Below the pieces are notes generated by a model. The model was not told the origin of the DNA, made no database searches, and worked only from the letters and a program-made list of their open reading frames with translations. Shown in pieces: positions 34,581 through 47,690 of a DNA stretch of 64,000 nt. The stretch covers positions 233,129,303 through 233,193,302 of the forward strand of contig NC_081415.1 in the NCBI RefSeq assembly GCF_030272615.1. Reading direction: 5' to 3'. The stretch is from Cryptomeria japonica. Its lineage: Eukaryota; Streptophyta; Pinopsida; Cupressales; Cupressaceae. Position 1 is the stretch's first letter, and every line of letters starts with the position of its first letter. The position numbers and the translations under genes are program-made.

Positions 34581-36496
34581 TGTTGGCAATTTTTGTGCCA
34601 ACCTTAGCGAAGGAGGAAAGAACAAGGTCATGCGGGATAAGAGCAACAAGAGTCAAGGGGTCTTTTTTTTCCCCTTGTATCCTTTTTGGGCTCCAATTCT
34701 ATTTATGAGTTGACCAGGTCGGCCGATCAACTCACTTAAGTTCCACCGGCTAGAGAGCTCCTATTTGTTAGCAGGCCGGTTTCCCCCTTTTTCTTACCAG
34801 TTGATTACAGTTTTTTCTTAGAGAATAAAGGCAATAGAAAGATCATGATGGATAAGAGTTTGGGACAAAGTGTAGGATTTTCCATTATCCCACAAAGTAA
34901 AACAAATGCACAGCTGATGTTGCAGGATACAAAACAAAGGGAACTGAGTACTTCCTTATACCACACGTTCCCGAGGGATAAGAAACAAATTAGAATCAAA
35001 GAGACCCCTATCTCACAAAGGAAAACAAAGACAAGGAAGATGCTGTGGGATAAGATCCAAACATGGAAGAGGGTTAGCCTCTCTTATCCCGTGAGGTTAC
35101 AAAGGTAATGATGCCAACTCGTGGGATAAGCAAAGCAAGTAGAAACAAGGAAAGGCTTATTCCACGAGGTTGAGCAGAGGCTTAACAAGGTTCGCGGGAT
35201 AACAAAGAAGCGGGAGCATAGAGAGTCTTATCCCATAGAGTAAAGATGGACCTGTGGAGATGCTACAGGGTATGAATGCAAGGCTTCTCAATGGTCAAAC
35301 ACAGTGAAGGAGGTGCGGACCCAGGTGCCACCTTAGCTATCAACGATCGTTGGATCTTCTTAAAGCTTGATCCAATGATGATGTTTTAATCTTTTGTTGG
35401 GATTTTGAATACAATTACATGACAAGATCTCATGCATTTGTTTGTGCATGAGATCTCTTGATTGACAACGAAGGTTCAAATTCAGGGTGGTTGTTGGTAT
35501 TTAGTTTCTGTATGCATGGTGGTTGTCAACCCATTGGTTGAGGATGTTTTTTGCTCAATCAACGCCTGATCTTGGTCAAATTTTCTTCCAACCACCAATT
35601 TTCAGATGCCACCATGCCCACTTTAATACAGAGCAGAGAATTTTGTCCCTGCAAGTGTGCTCGGCCATGCTTAGCAGGATTTTCTTCACCAAGGAAGGCA
35701 TGGTTTTCAATTTTCTATAGGAAGAGGACACTTCCAAAGCTTGATGCGACATGCCATGAGATCAATCTTCAATCTGATCTTTTTCTCCCCTCTCAATTTT
35801 TTGTAACCTAACCTGGGGTGGGTTGGGGTTTTCTCAATCGTAACCCATTTGAGTTATGCCTGAACTATAAAGGCAATTTTGTAACATTTTCTCAAGATCT
35901 TCTCCTTTTTCTTTTGTAGTAATCCATAATTTTTGCAACTGTAAAATCACCTTTCCTCTCATTAATAAAATTCACTTGCCTTACCTAGTTTCATTTTATG
36001 CAAATTGTGTATCTTCTTTACCTGGTTGTGTGAATGCATCTTTTCTTGCTTTCTTAGCATCTGTAATAGTGTTGATCCCTCTTGGAGTGGCATTTGAGAA
36101 CATTGTTTGTTCCTCTACCATTGTTAATAATTCCAACCTTGACTCAGTCTCATAAATCTGGACTTAGATAGGAACTAGTGTATCTTTGGACGGTTTTGTC
36201 AATGTTTTGTGCAGTTACAGGTGGGGTAGATCAACTTTCAGTTTAGGTGCAAGCCTTATTTCCCTTCTTTCATGCAACCCTTCTCTCTCTCCCTTTTCCC
36301 TATCAAAACAAAGATTAGTTTTATCAATGTTGGGTTGGTCCAACACCTGCATCTGATTGGAAAGGAAGTTGACCTTCTCTAGAGACTCAAAAACATATTT
36401 AGCAAGGTCCCACACTTGAGAGGTTGTTTCCATGTTTCACAAAGTTGATGATCAAGGTTTATCGGGTCATCAAGGGTGCAAAGTTTTGTGACAACA
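34581..36496 (+). repeat. LTR 2 of element F (1916 bp)
   Basis: Starts TGTTGGCAATTTTTG and ends TTGTGACAACA. It is uninterrupted at the place where E broke LTR 1 (near 35745), which gives the pre-insertion sequence. Its middle (about 35890-36165) differs from LTR 1. Confidence 0.75.
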
Positions 36497-37855
36497 ATAA
36501 CCTTTCATATTTTTCTTTCTTTTGGATCATATTTTGTTTTCTTTAGCACGTATTTTTTATGAGATATGTTGATCCTTGGATTTTTGTGGATTTATGGCTT
36601 TATGGGTTTTAGATTTGGCATCCAAATTGCTTCCAAGAGAAATGGTATGGGTAATATGAGGATGGATGACATGGAGATCTTATGGATGGGATAATGGAGG
36701 GAGAATTTTGGAAGGAATTCAAGGATGTGTACCTTTGTTGATCTTGCTTAGGGATGATTTGAGGTGATGGGGTGGTGGACTTTGAGATAAATTTGATGGA
36801 TGTGGTGGATGGAGGTATGTAATGACCCAAGATGGATGGAAGGGATGAAGGGTTTAGTTTTGGAACATAAGGACCTAAAATGGATGTGGATGATGAGGGA
36901 TGGGAATATTTGGATTTATATGGAGTTATTTTGGATTTATAAGGGATAGAAGGTATACCAACATCTTGAGCATGTGATTTTTAGCCAAGGCCATATAAAC
37001 TTGTATTTTATTTGATTTGGAGGGGTTCCAATATGCCTTGATCATGGGGGCCTAACTCTTTGCTTTGTTAATTCATGTTTTGACATTATTTTTCAAATAG
37101 GATAATTATTATTTTTGAAACAAGATGCAAGTTCATTTTAAAGGGGATACAAGGTGGAAGGAACTATAATATCTTAGAGGAAGCCATAGTGGATGAAGGT
37201 GGAGGAGTGAAGTTCATAAGTATGGGATTCATGGATAGCTTGGATATGGGGTATGAGATCTTGTGGAGGATTAGGATCATGTGGGGGATTAGTGAGGGAT
37301 ATTAAGATTGTGAGATAGTTTGGGATCATTTTTTAGAGTAACCCACCTCATTGTTTGGATTTAAATGTGAGTAGCTTCAATTTTAGATGGTTCTAAGGTC
37401 CAGTTGCTTGTGAACAAAACCTTTTTTAGCTAGGTCCACAAGGGGACCTGACTTACATTATGCCATGATGAGGTTAATTAAGTTTCACTTAAAGAAATGT
37501 TTATTATTTAAATCATTAATAATATGCATAATGTAGGTGGTCTTCATTTAATTCTAAAAATTAAAAAAGAAAACAATAGTGGTAAGTGAAAATTGAGAGA
37601 ATATTGAGATTATAAATCATCTTCATGTTTTAAATAAATTTTACAATAATTCAAGAGTTACATTTTAAAATAAGTGGGCTTTTACAATAAGTTGGTTTCC
37701 TCTCCCAACATACATGTGAGGGGTAGAAAAGAATGTGAAGTTTTGGTACAAGCTTGCGAGGGATTAAATTAAGCATTAAATTAAAGTTTTCTCAAGCCCC
37801 ACTATCCCACATAATGGAAGAGGTCAAAGAAAACACACATGTAGGAGCATAGGGT
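36497..37855. other. AT-rich remnant, partly K-like
   Basis: The first part is GGATGG-rich like 24180-24700 and shares GGAACATAAGGACC with it. The rest has no coding or RNA signal. Confidence 0.35.
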
Positions 37856-37866
37856 ATACCTTGCTA

Positions 37867-38101
37867 CCTCAGGAGGGGACGACTTAAACCACACACACTA
37901 AGCTTACACTTCTAGGTTTAAAAGTGTTAAACACTTAGAGTTGATTGACATTTTCTAAGCTTAATATGTTTCTTAATGTATGTGGTCACACTAAGAATAC
38001 ACTTCTAAACTTAAAAGTGTTAAAAATATAGAATTAACTAGCATTCTCTAAGCTTAATATGTTGCTTGGTGTGTGTGGTTTAAGACTGATCCCTCAAGAG
38101 G
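37867..38101. repeat. Foldback repeat: tandem dimer with terminal inverted repeats
   Basis: Left arm ACCACACACACTAAG (37888-37902) pairs with right arm CTTGGTGTGTGTGGT (38065-38079), and pairing weakly extends outward to the CCTC...GAGG flanks. Inside are two direct copies of about 90 bp, meeting near 37986, each having such ends. It resembles a small MITE or a dimer of one. Confidence 0.6.
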
Positions 38102-39773
38102 GAATTAGGGAAAATAAAAAACCAACATTGGCCTATAGAGTATGAAGTCATGAAGCAAATAAAGTAAAAATTTTCAAGGCTTTCCTCACCTTGCTAGCCT
38201 ACAAGAAAATTAGGGCACGATGAGGAATGGACATGGGAGTGTGGGGATTCCCTATGATTGCTATGTGAGAAAACCATATTAGGGTTCTACATGAATTTTG
38301 TATGTAGTCGGTCATACAAGAAGGAGACTTGTTCCAAAAATCTTATCTAGAATGAGAGTGGCAAAGTGGAATTCATAAGTGGTAGTTGTTGAATCTCTGA
38401 AGTAGTGGATTCTTCCCACATTTAAGATGATTGATGGTAGTTTATATAATGCATGTATTCTAGTTTTGGTTGGATCTTTCTAAAATAAATTTCCAAACAC
38501 TAATATATGCAACAACTTAAAACTATTATTAACTGCAACTCTTCCTCAGTGTATTATAGGAGTATTAATACATAATTCTATTTGAAAACCAATATTTAAT
38601 GTGAAACAACAAGGAAGATGTAGACACTGCTAATGTACAAACCATGCTACACAAGAATGCTCTGATGGGCAAGGAGAGTGAGTTGTAAAGGCATTTTATA
38701 AGAAAATGAAGATTTGAAATTTAGAGATGTTGTTTCTCTTCAAAAATTGGAATAACTAAAATAGCCATTGATCTTCATCTCTTCTCAGAAATCAATAATA
38801 ATGTAGCTTCATCTACTTGAGTGTGAAATGTTGAAATGATAGATCTAAAATACTTAATATGGAGATAACTCATATTTCAAATATTGTACAATTGGAATTT
38901 TAAATAAGTGTAAAGAATTCTGGTGTACTTCTAGTATGGGATTAGGAGCTTCATATAAATTGGTCATGTGTCGTATAGTAATTCCATAATATTTATTAAA
39001 GGTCTTGCATCAAGATGGCTTCAAGGTTAAAACTGGTAAGATTTTATTTGATTTGGAGGTGGTGTTGCTATTTGAATATGAGTAAGGATGTAAGATTATT
39101 CCAAAATGAAATGAGCAATTGCAATATAGTAGTAATGTGATAAGAAGATTATGTAAATTAGACCAGAATGATGAGAGCTTAAATTGTCTCATATTTAACC
39201 CATTAAAATCATCTATTCTTCTTAGTGCATTGTTGTAAAAGCAGACTTGAGTAATAATTGGAAATTCTTTAGCTTGTTTAAGGTAGAATATAATGTAGAT
39301 ATTTGGTTTATTTTAGAAATAAATATGATCCATTTTTTTTGTAAGTTTGACTCTATGATCCTGTTGTAGGCACTAATCAGCGAGATGATGATTTTATTGT
39401 TTCAAAAACAATCTAAAATCTAAAAAATATTTCATTTCAATTTTATCTTGCTTTATAATTTTTTTTAATTATTATGTTCTCAATGCATAGTAGTTGGAGT
39501 TAACTAAGATGCAATGTAATGTTGAGTTAATTTTCACCTTCTTGACATATTTTATGAGAATATCATTTTTTAGGCAATACCCTATTCGGTGTGAGTGTAT
39601 CCTTAGGTGTTACTAAAAGGGTCACTCCCCTAGGTCCTACAAAGTTTGAAGTGCAAGGGAAATGTATCTTGTGCCCATTTTCTATTCGTTGGCCAAATCC
39701 AACCCTCAACTTGATTATGACAAAGTGGCTTGTCTTTAGACTTTAGTGGATTTGTTGAGTTGGGAACCAACAA
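38102..39773. other. AT-rich sequence without recognisable genes
   Basis: Only short chance frames are present. TTTGCGACTTTGTTAGGGA near 39774 resembles the GCGACTC-type primer site of some plant gypsy elements. The preceding CCAACA at 39767-39772 could therefore be an LTR end of G. This is weak. Confidence 0.3.
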
Positions 39774-40394
39774 ATTTGCGACTTTGTTAGGGAATCTCAG
39801 AGCAATATTCATTTGGGGAGAGTTAGAATATTAAAGACTCTTAAAAATTGTTTTAGATGTTGAGAATCTTAAGATCTAGAAAATATTTTGTTACAACAAA
39901 TTTGAAGAAGATTGTGTGTGAATTTGATAAATAATCCAGAATGATGATAAGATTTAAATAGCTTGTAACTTGTTTGAAGTTAATTCCTCTACAATGAGGC
40001 GATGACTCTGTCAAAGAATTCAATGAAGAAATGAAGAAATTTATAGATCTATAAAGGTTCAAATCAAGAAAGAATGTGAGAATCAATTGCAATAACTTCT
40101 AGGTATTCTCATAAATCTCAATGAGAATAATTTTGTCTAAAAATTGTTTATAAAAATTCTTAGGATTATATAGATTCCCTATTAGGTGAATTTACCACTA
40201 ATAAAGGGAAATAGTAGTATCCATATTCATCATACTTCTCAGTTATAAATGTATTCTTTGCATTTGTGAGGGGAAGTATATATTCTTTCATTTTTTGTTC
40301 ATTTAAAGGAGATCTTAGTTGTGGTTGTGAAAGGTCATGTATATAGTAATTTTTAGATCTCCTCTTGTAAGAGGACATTTGAAACAATAAGGAG

Positions 40395-41290
40395 ATGTAT
40401 CAAAAATATGTGTATCCCTCTTTTGTTCCAAATACAACCATGTTTAATGAGAAGCCCCGTCCATGTAATCAAATAAATTTTAGCATGGAGAGGTATAAGG
40501 CAATAAACTTCATTGTTATTCAGGGTTTTCCAAACTATATACCACCTAAGGTTAGAGATTGGCTACCAAGATTTAGTGGACATAAACATGAATAGGTAGA
40601 CAAGAACTTACAAGAATTTAATAATTTGATGGAAGACTATGAAGTAGATTTTGAGAATGTGATCATGAAACTGTTTGGTTAGTCCTTGAAGGATGAAGCA
40701 AGGGAGTGGTTTTCAAATTTGTTACCATATTCAATAAAATCTTGGGATGATCTCAAATAAGATTTTAATGAATAATTTGGTGAGAGTTTATGAGTCTTTG
40801 ATACTCGTGGACTTCATGAACATTCACATTGAAAAGGAAAATAGTTTTAGCCTTTAATCTTAGATTTGCAAAGGTATTGAAGAACATTCCAACAAATATC
40901 AGACCTAACTATGCATTGGATTTATTCTTTTATTTGTGTTCCTTTGATAAGAAGATGAGTTATAGATTGAGAAGTGAGAATCCAAAAAAAATATATGAAT
41001 TTTTTGAAATTGAGATGAACATTGAGAAGGTTTCAAAGTTTGGAATAAGTAGAAGCCTCAAGCCTGAAAATAGAGCTTCATATCTGAGAAAAAAATACAA
41101 TTTGAAGGTTAGTAATGGCATACCAAATGAGTATCAGTCTACTATTCTCGTATACCCTTCATTTCATGGTGTTGATCATCTTTCTTCTCTTGCTGAAAAT
41201 GAATTCAAGAATGATTCCACAAGTATGAATGAAATGACTATGCCTGAAGCTATAGATTTACTTCATGCACAATTGGCAAATGCATATTAA
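40395..41290 (+). pseudogene. Ty3/gypsy Gag remnant (element G)
   Basis: Two frames, 40395-40780 and 40829-41290, are joined by a frameshift. The Gag domain reads WLPRFSGHKHE, then VIMKLFG, LKDEAREWFSNLLPYSIKSW and DDLK, then in the second frame FNLRFAKVLKNIPTNIRP and LRSENPKKIYEFFEIEMNIE, the typical end of gypsy Gag. Stops at 40596, 40680, 40758 and others break it. No knuckle follows clearly. The 39774 region may hold its primer site. Confidence 0.65.
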
Positions 41291-41693
41291 CAATTATTCA
41301 ATAGTATTCACACATTTTCAAGTTGTATTTCAAATAATCATGAATCCACAGCCCTAATTCAAGCACCAATTTATAATGCAGATCAAATTGAGCTCCATGA
41401 AAATTGTCAACAATAGGTAAGCATTGTTGATCCTATAGTCTTTGTTCATGCATTGTGGGATACACAGAAACATGAGGGTAAACTGATATTTTCTTTATTT
41501 TCAATATTTTTGAATGCCTTATCAGAGATTCCCATTGGTTTTAGGCCTCAAGAGTGTGTGTGCATTGATTTGTTAATCAATATATATAATGTAAATTTGA
41601 GTCTTTTTCCTAAAGGATTGAAGCCAAAGAATATTACTTACATCCTTGAGTGGATATATATATTGTTGAGAATGTAAGATTTCATGGTTCATC
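41291..41693 (+). pseudogene. Continuation of the G coding region, unknown function
   Basis: An open piece (41453-41677, WDTQKHEGKLIFSLF to YILLRM) follows gag on the same strand. It is not recognisable as a protease. It is interrupted by a solo LTR at 41694. Confidence 0.35.
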
Positions 41694-42900
41694 TATTGGC
41701 AATATGCTGGACTTGGTTTAGTGTTGTTATTGATGTCAATGCTATATCTCGATTGGACCTATCTTGGTTTGTCTTGGTGTTTATCTTGGTTTTGGCTTTG
41801 ATTCTGATTCGGTATGATCAGATCCTCGGATGCTATTTTGGATTGTTATTTTGGATGGTTATATGCTTAATATATTCTGTTGGTTCATGTTTTGGTGCTT
41901 CAGTAACTATCGCTTATGTTCCCGGTTGGTATTTCCTTGTACTAGTTAGCTTTACCAGTAAGTGATAGTTGATGTTTTGTTTAGACGATTTTGGTCCAGC
42001 TTATGGAATTGGTTTCTATCATGCTGAAGGTGCTTCTTGATCATATTATGAGTGTTTGGTGACTTTGCATTGGTTGGCATCTGGTTATGGTGGTCCTATT
42101 TGGATCCGATTAGACTTTCCGTGTTACTTCATTGAGGGTTTCTACCAGTTGGTGAAACGTGCTGGATTTTGGTCTTAACAGAATTTACGGTGGATATTAT
42201 TATTTGGATATTTGAATTAGGTCCATTCTATGTAATGTAAATCATAATATTGGTTTGGTGATACCGTGTAATGTAATTTTTGTTATTATGGGTTTTTGGG
42301 CTTAGGGTTTTAGTCGACCATATCATAAGGTTGATAATCTGTATTTATAGGTGACTTATTCATGCAATTTTGAGATCGATAAGGGGTGTGGGATAAATTA
42401 TGTCTGCATTATCAGATGAAGGTTTATCTGTGAACAAGTGATATATCATTCGACAGAAGATTTTGGGTATTACAGGGCAGACATCTGTGCTTAACCAGAA
42501 TTGCATCAAGCATTTGGAGATGCTACTTTCACAATTCATTCTTTCCAGATTGTAGTCTGATGTTTTGTAAGTCAATGAGACTTATCTTTTGTGATGAACA
42601 GTGAGTTCTAGGCAGTTGGCCTGATTGCAAGTGCAATCCCCATTGTAATTATTTCACATACTGCTACAGAAGTATTATCTAATTGTGGGCAGGGTTTCCC
42701 ACCGTGGTTTTTCCCTTTACAAGATTTTCCATGTCAAAATATTAGTGTTGTGTGCACAGTGATTTCATGTTTTATCCTTCATTGTATTAATTTATTTATA
42801 CTCCAGTTTAAAGATTTTTGATATGCAATAGTTCTCATATCTGCTAGTAAACTAATTCACCCCCCTCTTAGTTTACTCTCGGTATCAGATCTGTCTAACA
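41694..42900 (+). repeat. Solo copia-type LTR (1207 bp)
   Basis: Starts TATTGGCAATATGC (from an ancestral TGTTGG), ends CAGATCTGTCTAACA, and carries TTCACCCCCCTCTTAGT at 42856-42872. TCATC before and ACATC after match at four of five bases. No primer site or polypurine tract flanks it. It splits the G region. A TATA candidate (TATTTATAGG) lies near 42343. Confidence 0.65.
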
Positions 42901-43560
42901 ACATCAACATGTGGGATAAGCGATGCTATTTAGGATTGATAGTCACCTTGAGGATAATGACAAATTAGAAGTTCACTTGTAGCCTCATGATGTAAATAAG
43001 TCATATCAATCTTTCATGGATTTCATCAATGATGAAGGAATTTATTTATTATTAAATGAACATGAGATAATTAATGCTGAACATGTTTGTGATAGTACAT
43101 AAAATTATGTCAATAATGATCACAATGACATTGAAAATTCATATATATATTCATCTCATGATCTGAATCAAGTTACTAGCTATCCTATTGTCCATGGTAT
43201 CTTATGTGAGTCATAAATTGAGTTATTGGTAGCATGTGAGTATGATGAGGAATCTAAAAGTATTGATGCTCTTTAAATTCCTCATGCTCATGAAGTTGAA
43301 TATGTCGATTATGATTTTTTTTCTCAGAATTGTTTGAATGATGTATAGATGTACTTATTTACCATATGTGAAGGTGATATTGATGTGAAGATTGTTGAAA
43401 ATTCATTCTCATTAAAGATTAGTTCAAATGTGCATTGTGTTGATATTTTAGACTGGTAATTAATATCAATATCAATCAAAGGTTTCAATGATGTTGAGGG
43501 GACATAAATTTTTAGATGCGGGTGTAAATAAATCAGATAATAACATGATGAACTATGTTG
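42901..43560 (+). pseudogene. G coding remnant after the solo LTR
   Basis: The frame DKLEVHL, SYQSFMDFINDEGIYLLLNE, then IYSSHDLNQVTSYPIVHGIL, with several stops, runs to about 43460. It is acidic and not recognised. It is followed by AT-rich sequence. Confidence 0.35.
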
Positions 43561-43899
43561 AGTATAATAGTCAACATCATAACATCATCATCATATCTAT
43601 ACACTAAACCTAACATGAATATCATAAATTATATTAATGAGCATTTAAATCTTTTTAATAAAATAAAATAAAATCAACATAATTTACTACTTTCAATTCA
43701 ATCAATCAAGTCAACATTACTTGTTCATTCTATTCATTAATCAAATCATCATCAATATCAACATCTCTCATGAGACAGTTCTAAATCACTACACCACTCC
43801 ATCATAATCAACAAAGACACAATATGCCATCATGAATCTCAATGAAATTTAATTATCACAAATCACCATAACGATACCCAACACATCATGGGTCTAGAA
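43561..43899. other. AT-rich stretch between G and L
   Basis: I see no gene, knuckle, LTR end or RNA signal here. ATCA/CATCAT-rich sequence dominates. Confidence 0.4.
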
Positions 43900-44640
43900 T
43901 AATCAAAAAACACAAATATCAAAGAAGACATAAAATAGATACTCATTGTCCAACACTAGAATCAAATAAAGCATCTAGAACAAATCAAGGTACCATAGAA
44001 AGATTACATCTAAATTTTAAATGGAACAACCATAGGTACATAACCAAATCCAGATCAATAAGAAAGAATGTAGAAGAGCATATGGGAGGAGAATTACATG
44101 ATTTGATAGAGTAATCAAGTGATGAAATATACTATTCTAGCGTGGTTACCTTAAGGGACCAAGAGAATAACTTCAAAAGTACAAAGTCTAGATTATGATA
44201 ATTGCTACAAATAGTCATGAAAGAATAGATACAAACATCAAAATCACTTTCTCCATTATACCAATCAAATTTAAAGGATTTTGCCCCTTGGGGGGTGATG
44301 ATGTTTAAGCTGCTTAAATAAAGAGGGCTATGATAATAATAAGTAGGAAGTGAAGACTGATTTGTAGTAGATGCAAGACTAGTGTGTTGTTGCTGCAGTT
44401 TTCTTATATTTTAAAAAATAGTATTCAACATAGGGTTGTTAGGAAGAGGAGGTGGAGGTGGAGTAGTAGAGCCACAAGGGCCAGTACAACCTTAGATAAC
44501 ACCACCAATACAAGTACCTATACCAACACTAATGGAATCACCCTACATAGTAGAACCAAAGGATGTAGAAGTAGTAGACATGCCAGTATAACCCAATGGA
44601 GTCTGCAAAATATTGATGTTGTGTCTAGTTCCTCCTAAAA
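43900..44640 (-). pseudogene. Ty3/gypsy Gag remnant (element L)
   Basis: On the minus strand from about 44295: KSFKFDWYNGESDFDVCIYS, then DFVLLKLFSWSLK, then, past a stop, YISSLDYSIKSCN and FLIDLDL. The spacing fits the Tat-like Gag pattern (FxGxNGxxD, then LLKLFxxSLxxxAxEWYxxL, then SIxSW). It is heavily decayed. A Ser/Thr/Pro-rich segment precedes it. Confidence 0.45.
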
Positions 44641-45330
44641 ATAGATCGATAGTGGGTCTAGTATCTACCATCTAGACTGGTGCTCTAGCAATATTGACAC
44701 TAATCTATGGGTCATTGGTGCTAAATTGATTGTATTGGGTGTGAGTCTCAACAAGCAACACATGTTTTTTAACAATCATAGAAATAACCCTTAACACATC
44801 TAGGCATCTCTTATCCAAGATAAGCATATATATTAGATTATGAATAACAGAGCTGACTTGAGGTAGGATATTTTCTCACTCAAGAAGGCCCTCAAAATTC
44901 TTTATGTTTTCTTGTATAAAATTAATTTGATAGATTGATACTACAAGAGAATACTCATGATTGATGACAAGAGGAGATCTTGGGGGAGTATTTATTGGGG
45001 TTTTATGTTGTGAATTGTTTTGTTAATTATTCATAGAAAAGTCTCTATTAATAATACCCTTAAGGGGATGAGAAGAAAGGGGATCATATAGATCCATCGT
45101 ACCTACACACATTGGGCCTATCCAAGTAGGACTATAATGATTCAAAGGGATAGTTGGTTCTCGCAACAACTTCGAAGGCAATTTGGGTCATAAAGATTAT
45201 AGACAAGCCTTATAATCCTTTGGTAACTTTAAAAAGGTGCAAGGAAGCAACCCAGAACAAGTGTTGAGACAATAGTTAAAGAACATGTTAAAGTATTAAA
45301 TAAAAAAATACACAATATAAGACAATTGTT
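44641..45330 (-). other. Leader region of element L
   Basis: It lies between the primer-site candidate and the gag remnant and has no supported frame. Confidence 0.35.
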
Positions 45331-45346
45331 CACATTGGGTTCACCA
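45331..45346 (-). promoter_or_regulatory. Primer-site candidate of element L
   Basis: The minus strand reads TGGTGAACCCAATGTG, close to the TGGTGACCCCGACGTG type used by some Tat-like gypsy elements, a few bases after the LTR end CTCTACA. Confidence 0.45.
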
Positions 45347-45349
45347 AAA

Positions 45350-45967
45350 TGTAGAGGGGGAGAGAAAAAAACATGCTAAAAGGTGCTAAATAAATACTCA
45401 CAAATTCACTCAATCAACCTCTTCACTCAGGATAAGGATGAAGAACAAGGGCTATTAGGTGCCAATAGATAATACTAGATATGCCGTAGAGATCTTGTAA
45501 TGCCCTCCACCAACTCTCTACCTGAGGATGCACGTGCGGGTCATAGATGACAATATGATGTGTTGGTGTCCCATATGAACTGAATACAAAGTTCCATAAC
45601 ATAAAATACAATGTGATAAGACATGTGTTGTAATACATTTTAAATATGATATATGGATAAAAAAAGTAAAACGACTATAAAAGTGAAATGAGAATACAAA
45701 AGAGAGGAAGAAAGTGATCTCACTACAAGTCCATGTATGAAGCCTCAAATAAAATGACTCTTCTCTGAAAACCTACAAATAAAAAATAAAAACAATGTTG
45801 AGGTTGTGTTTTAGAGGTGTGCCATAGTGAAACCTCTGTTTTGGTGTTTTCACCTCCATTGAAAACCAAAGAGATAGATAAAATAAGATATAAAAGAAAT
45901 ACAATGATAGATATGGTTACAAAAATAAAAATAATAAATACAAGAGGAAAGATACTCCCCTTCCACA
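45350..45967 (-). repeat. 5' LTR candidate of element L (618 bp)
   Basis: The plus-strand left end is TGTAGAGGGGGAG and the right end CCCCTTCCACA. It is bounded by the primer-site candidate on one side and by H on the other. No second copy is in the window, so the right end is an estimate. Confidence 0.45.
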
Positions 45968-45984
45968 CCTAAAAGTGAAGATCT

Positions 45985-47620
45985 TATTGGCAATTGACAC
46001 TCATTCGGTGATTTCTGGTGGTTTTCGGTGACTGATTTTTGGTTTAGGGTTGTCATTGATGGCAACTCTTCATGGAGATTCATTCCATTGGTGGTGATTC
46101 TTCCTATGTGGAAGTAGGTGTTAACCGGGTGCTTGCTAACCGATACTCGAGGAAGAATAGAGCATTTTTGGGTCCGGATTCTTTCCGATGATTGTGGTGC
46201 ATTGAATTGTGTTTTGTTGATTAGGCCAACTTAGATATATCATTTTATCATCATGTTGGCATTGCATGAAGATTTCATTAATGAAGTATGGTGTTGTCAT
46301 TGATTTCAATTGCAACTAGTATTGGAGTTGTATTGCAACCGGTAGTTGAGCAGTGATGGAAACCAATATTGTTATTTGAAGCAGAGTGATCAACCGGTAA
46401 CCCTAACCAGTTGATATGTCAAACCCTAACCGATGGAGCTTGGTGAATCAGTTGTGTTGATCTATGATCAAATGATGATCAGAGATGATTATGCCACACA
46501 TGCATGATGCATGTGATGAGTTTGAAAGTGGTTTTGGCGCGTAGAGATAACTATTTTATCTTGGGAATGAGCATATGCATGCATACTTTAAATTGAAACC
46601 GTGTGATGAGTTACAGGATTCGATGAGCAGTGATCCAAGAGTGGTCAAAGTTGTCTTGAATAATGTGCAACTGATTTCTATGTAACCAATGGTCATGTTT
46701 GAACCGATTTGTTTGTAATCTCTATGAGATCTTAGGTTTTGTGTTGTGTTACCGACCTATCGTATTTATTTATAAGGTCCATGAATTGTTTTATAATTGT
46801 GTTGGCAATTTTGTTAAGTGTGGTAGTGAGATTGTTGCTGAACCATAAGGAGTATTTGCAGAATGTTTTGAAGGCAGATAGGAGCTTAATAGGATTTGAC
46901 TAAGCAAGATAGTGCTATTACTAGATTAACAAAAACCCTATTGTTCTCTAACAATTACAATAGTTAAATCCCTTAACCAGGTAAGATTTAATAGGCTTGG
47001 TGCTTTCTAAATCCTCTAACCAGGTGATCCTTTAGTTTGGATTTGAAATCCTCTATCGAGGTTACTCCTAACAGGGTATTGCCTTTAACAGGGGATTATT
47101 GTCAATCCCTTAACTGGGTGGTCCTTAACCAGATCTGTTCTTAATAGGACATTCTTTGTAAAGCTTCTAACAAGGATTGGCTCCTAATAGGGTGAACTTT
47201 AGAAGAGTTTATAATACTTGTGGGTATTCATCCCCACCATGGTTTTTCCCATTTGGGTTTCCATGTCAAAAATCATTGTGTCAAGTGGTGAATGATTTTG
47301 TCTATGTTTTTGATATGGTTAATATGTTTAACTGATAAAGCCACTTAGATATGTTTAGATGATCAGAAGTGATTTGAAATGAGCTATTACTAATGTTAAG
47401 TAAAGTGGTTGATGTTTTGGTTAAATGGTATATGATTTTTAGATCTGTTACACTGTTATATTGGTATTCTAGCCAACTGGTAAACTTGATAGTGCAATAT
47501 CAGTTTTGATACAGTATCTAAACTAGTTAGTTTTGAAAGTTTAGTTTGTTTTCTATCTACTGATTCACCTCCCCCCCTCTCAGTAGTTGACTAGATCCTT
47601 ATTGATTCATCATATCATCA
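45985..47620 (+). repeat. 5' LTR of element H (1636 bp)
   Basis: It begins TATTGGCAATTGACAC (probably from TGTTGG) and ends CATCATATCATCA. The C-rich motif is at 47562-47585 and a TATA candidate (TATTTATAAGG) near 46766. ACCGGT-like sites recur in it. Confidence 0.7.
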
Positions 47621-47621
47621 A

Positions 47622-47634
47622 TTGGTATCAGAGC
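47622..47634 (+). promoter_or_regulatory. Primer binding site of element H
   Basis: TTGGTATCAGAGC follows the LTR after one base. It is a perfect initiator-Met-tRNA site. Confidence 0.9.
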
Positions 47635-47690
47635 ATTCCAGATCCTCTTGTGTTTAAGCCTAACAGCTTGAGGTAAAGATCTAGGAGAAC

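Larger units (their letters stand above)
24715..36496 (+). mobile_element. Element F: LTR retrotransposon with long LTRs and unknown ORF, carrying nested E
   Basis: LTR 1 is 24715-25906 plus 31283-32070 (interrupted by E) and LTR 2 is 34581-36496. The internal region of 2.5 kb holds one decayed frame on the plus strand. No RT, integrase or knuckle is seen. The LTR TATA box (ACTATAAAGG near 31402 and 35865) also points plus. No clear primer site follows LTR 1; a minus-strand reading (GTGACTCGGATGGGAT near 34560-34575) is an alternative, so the orientation is probable only. Flanks GTGAC and ATAAC are a poor target-duplication match. Confidence 0.65.

Noticed and set aside
41684-41965. Hydrophobic 93-codon frame
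   Set aside because: It lies within the solo LTR and has no counterpart or motif.
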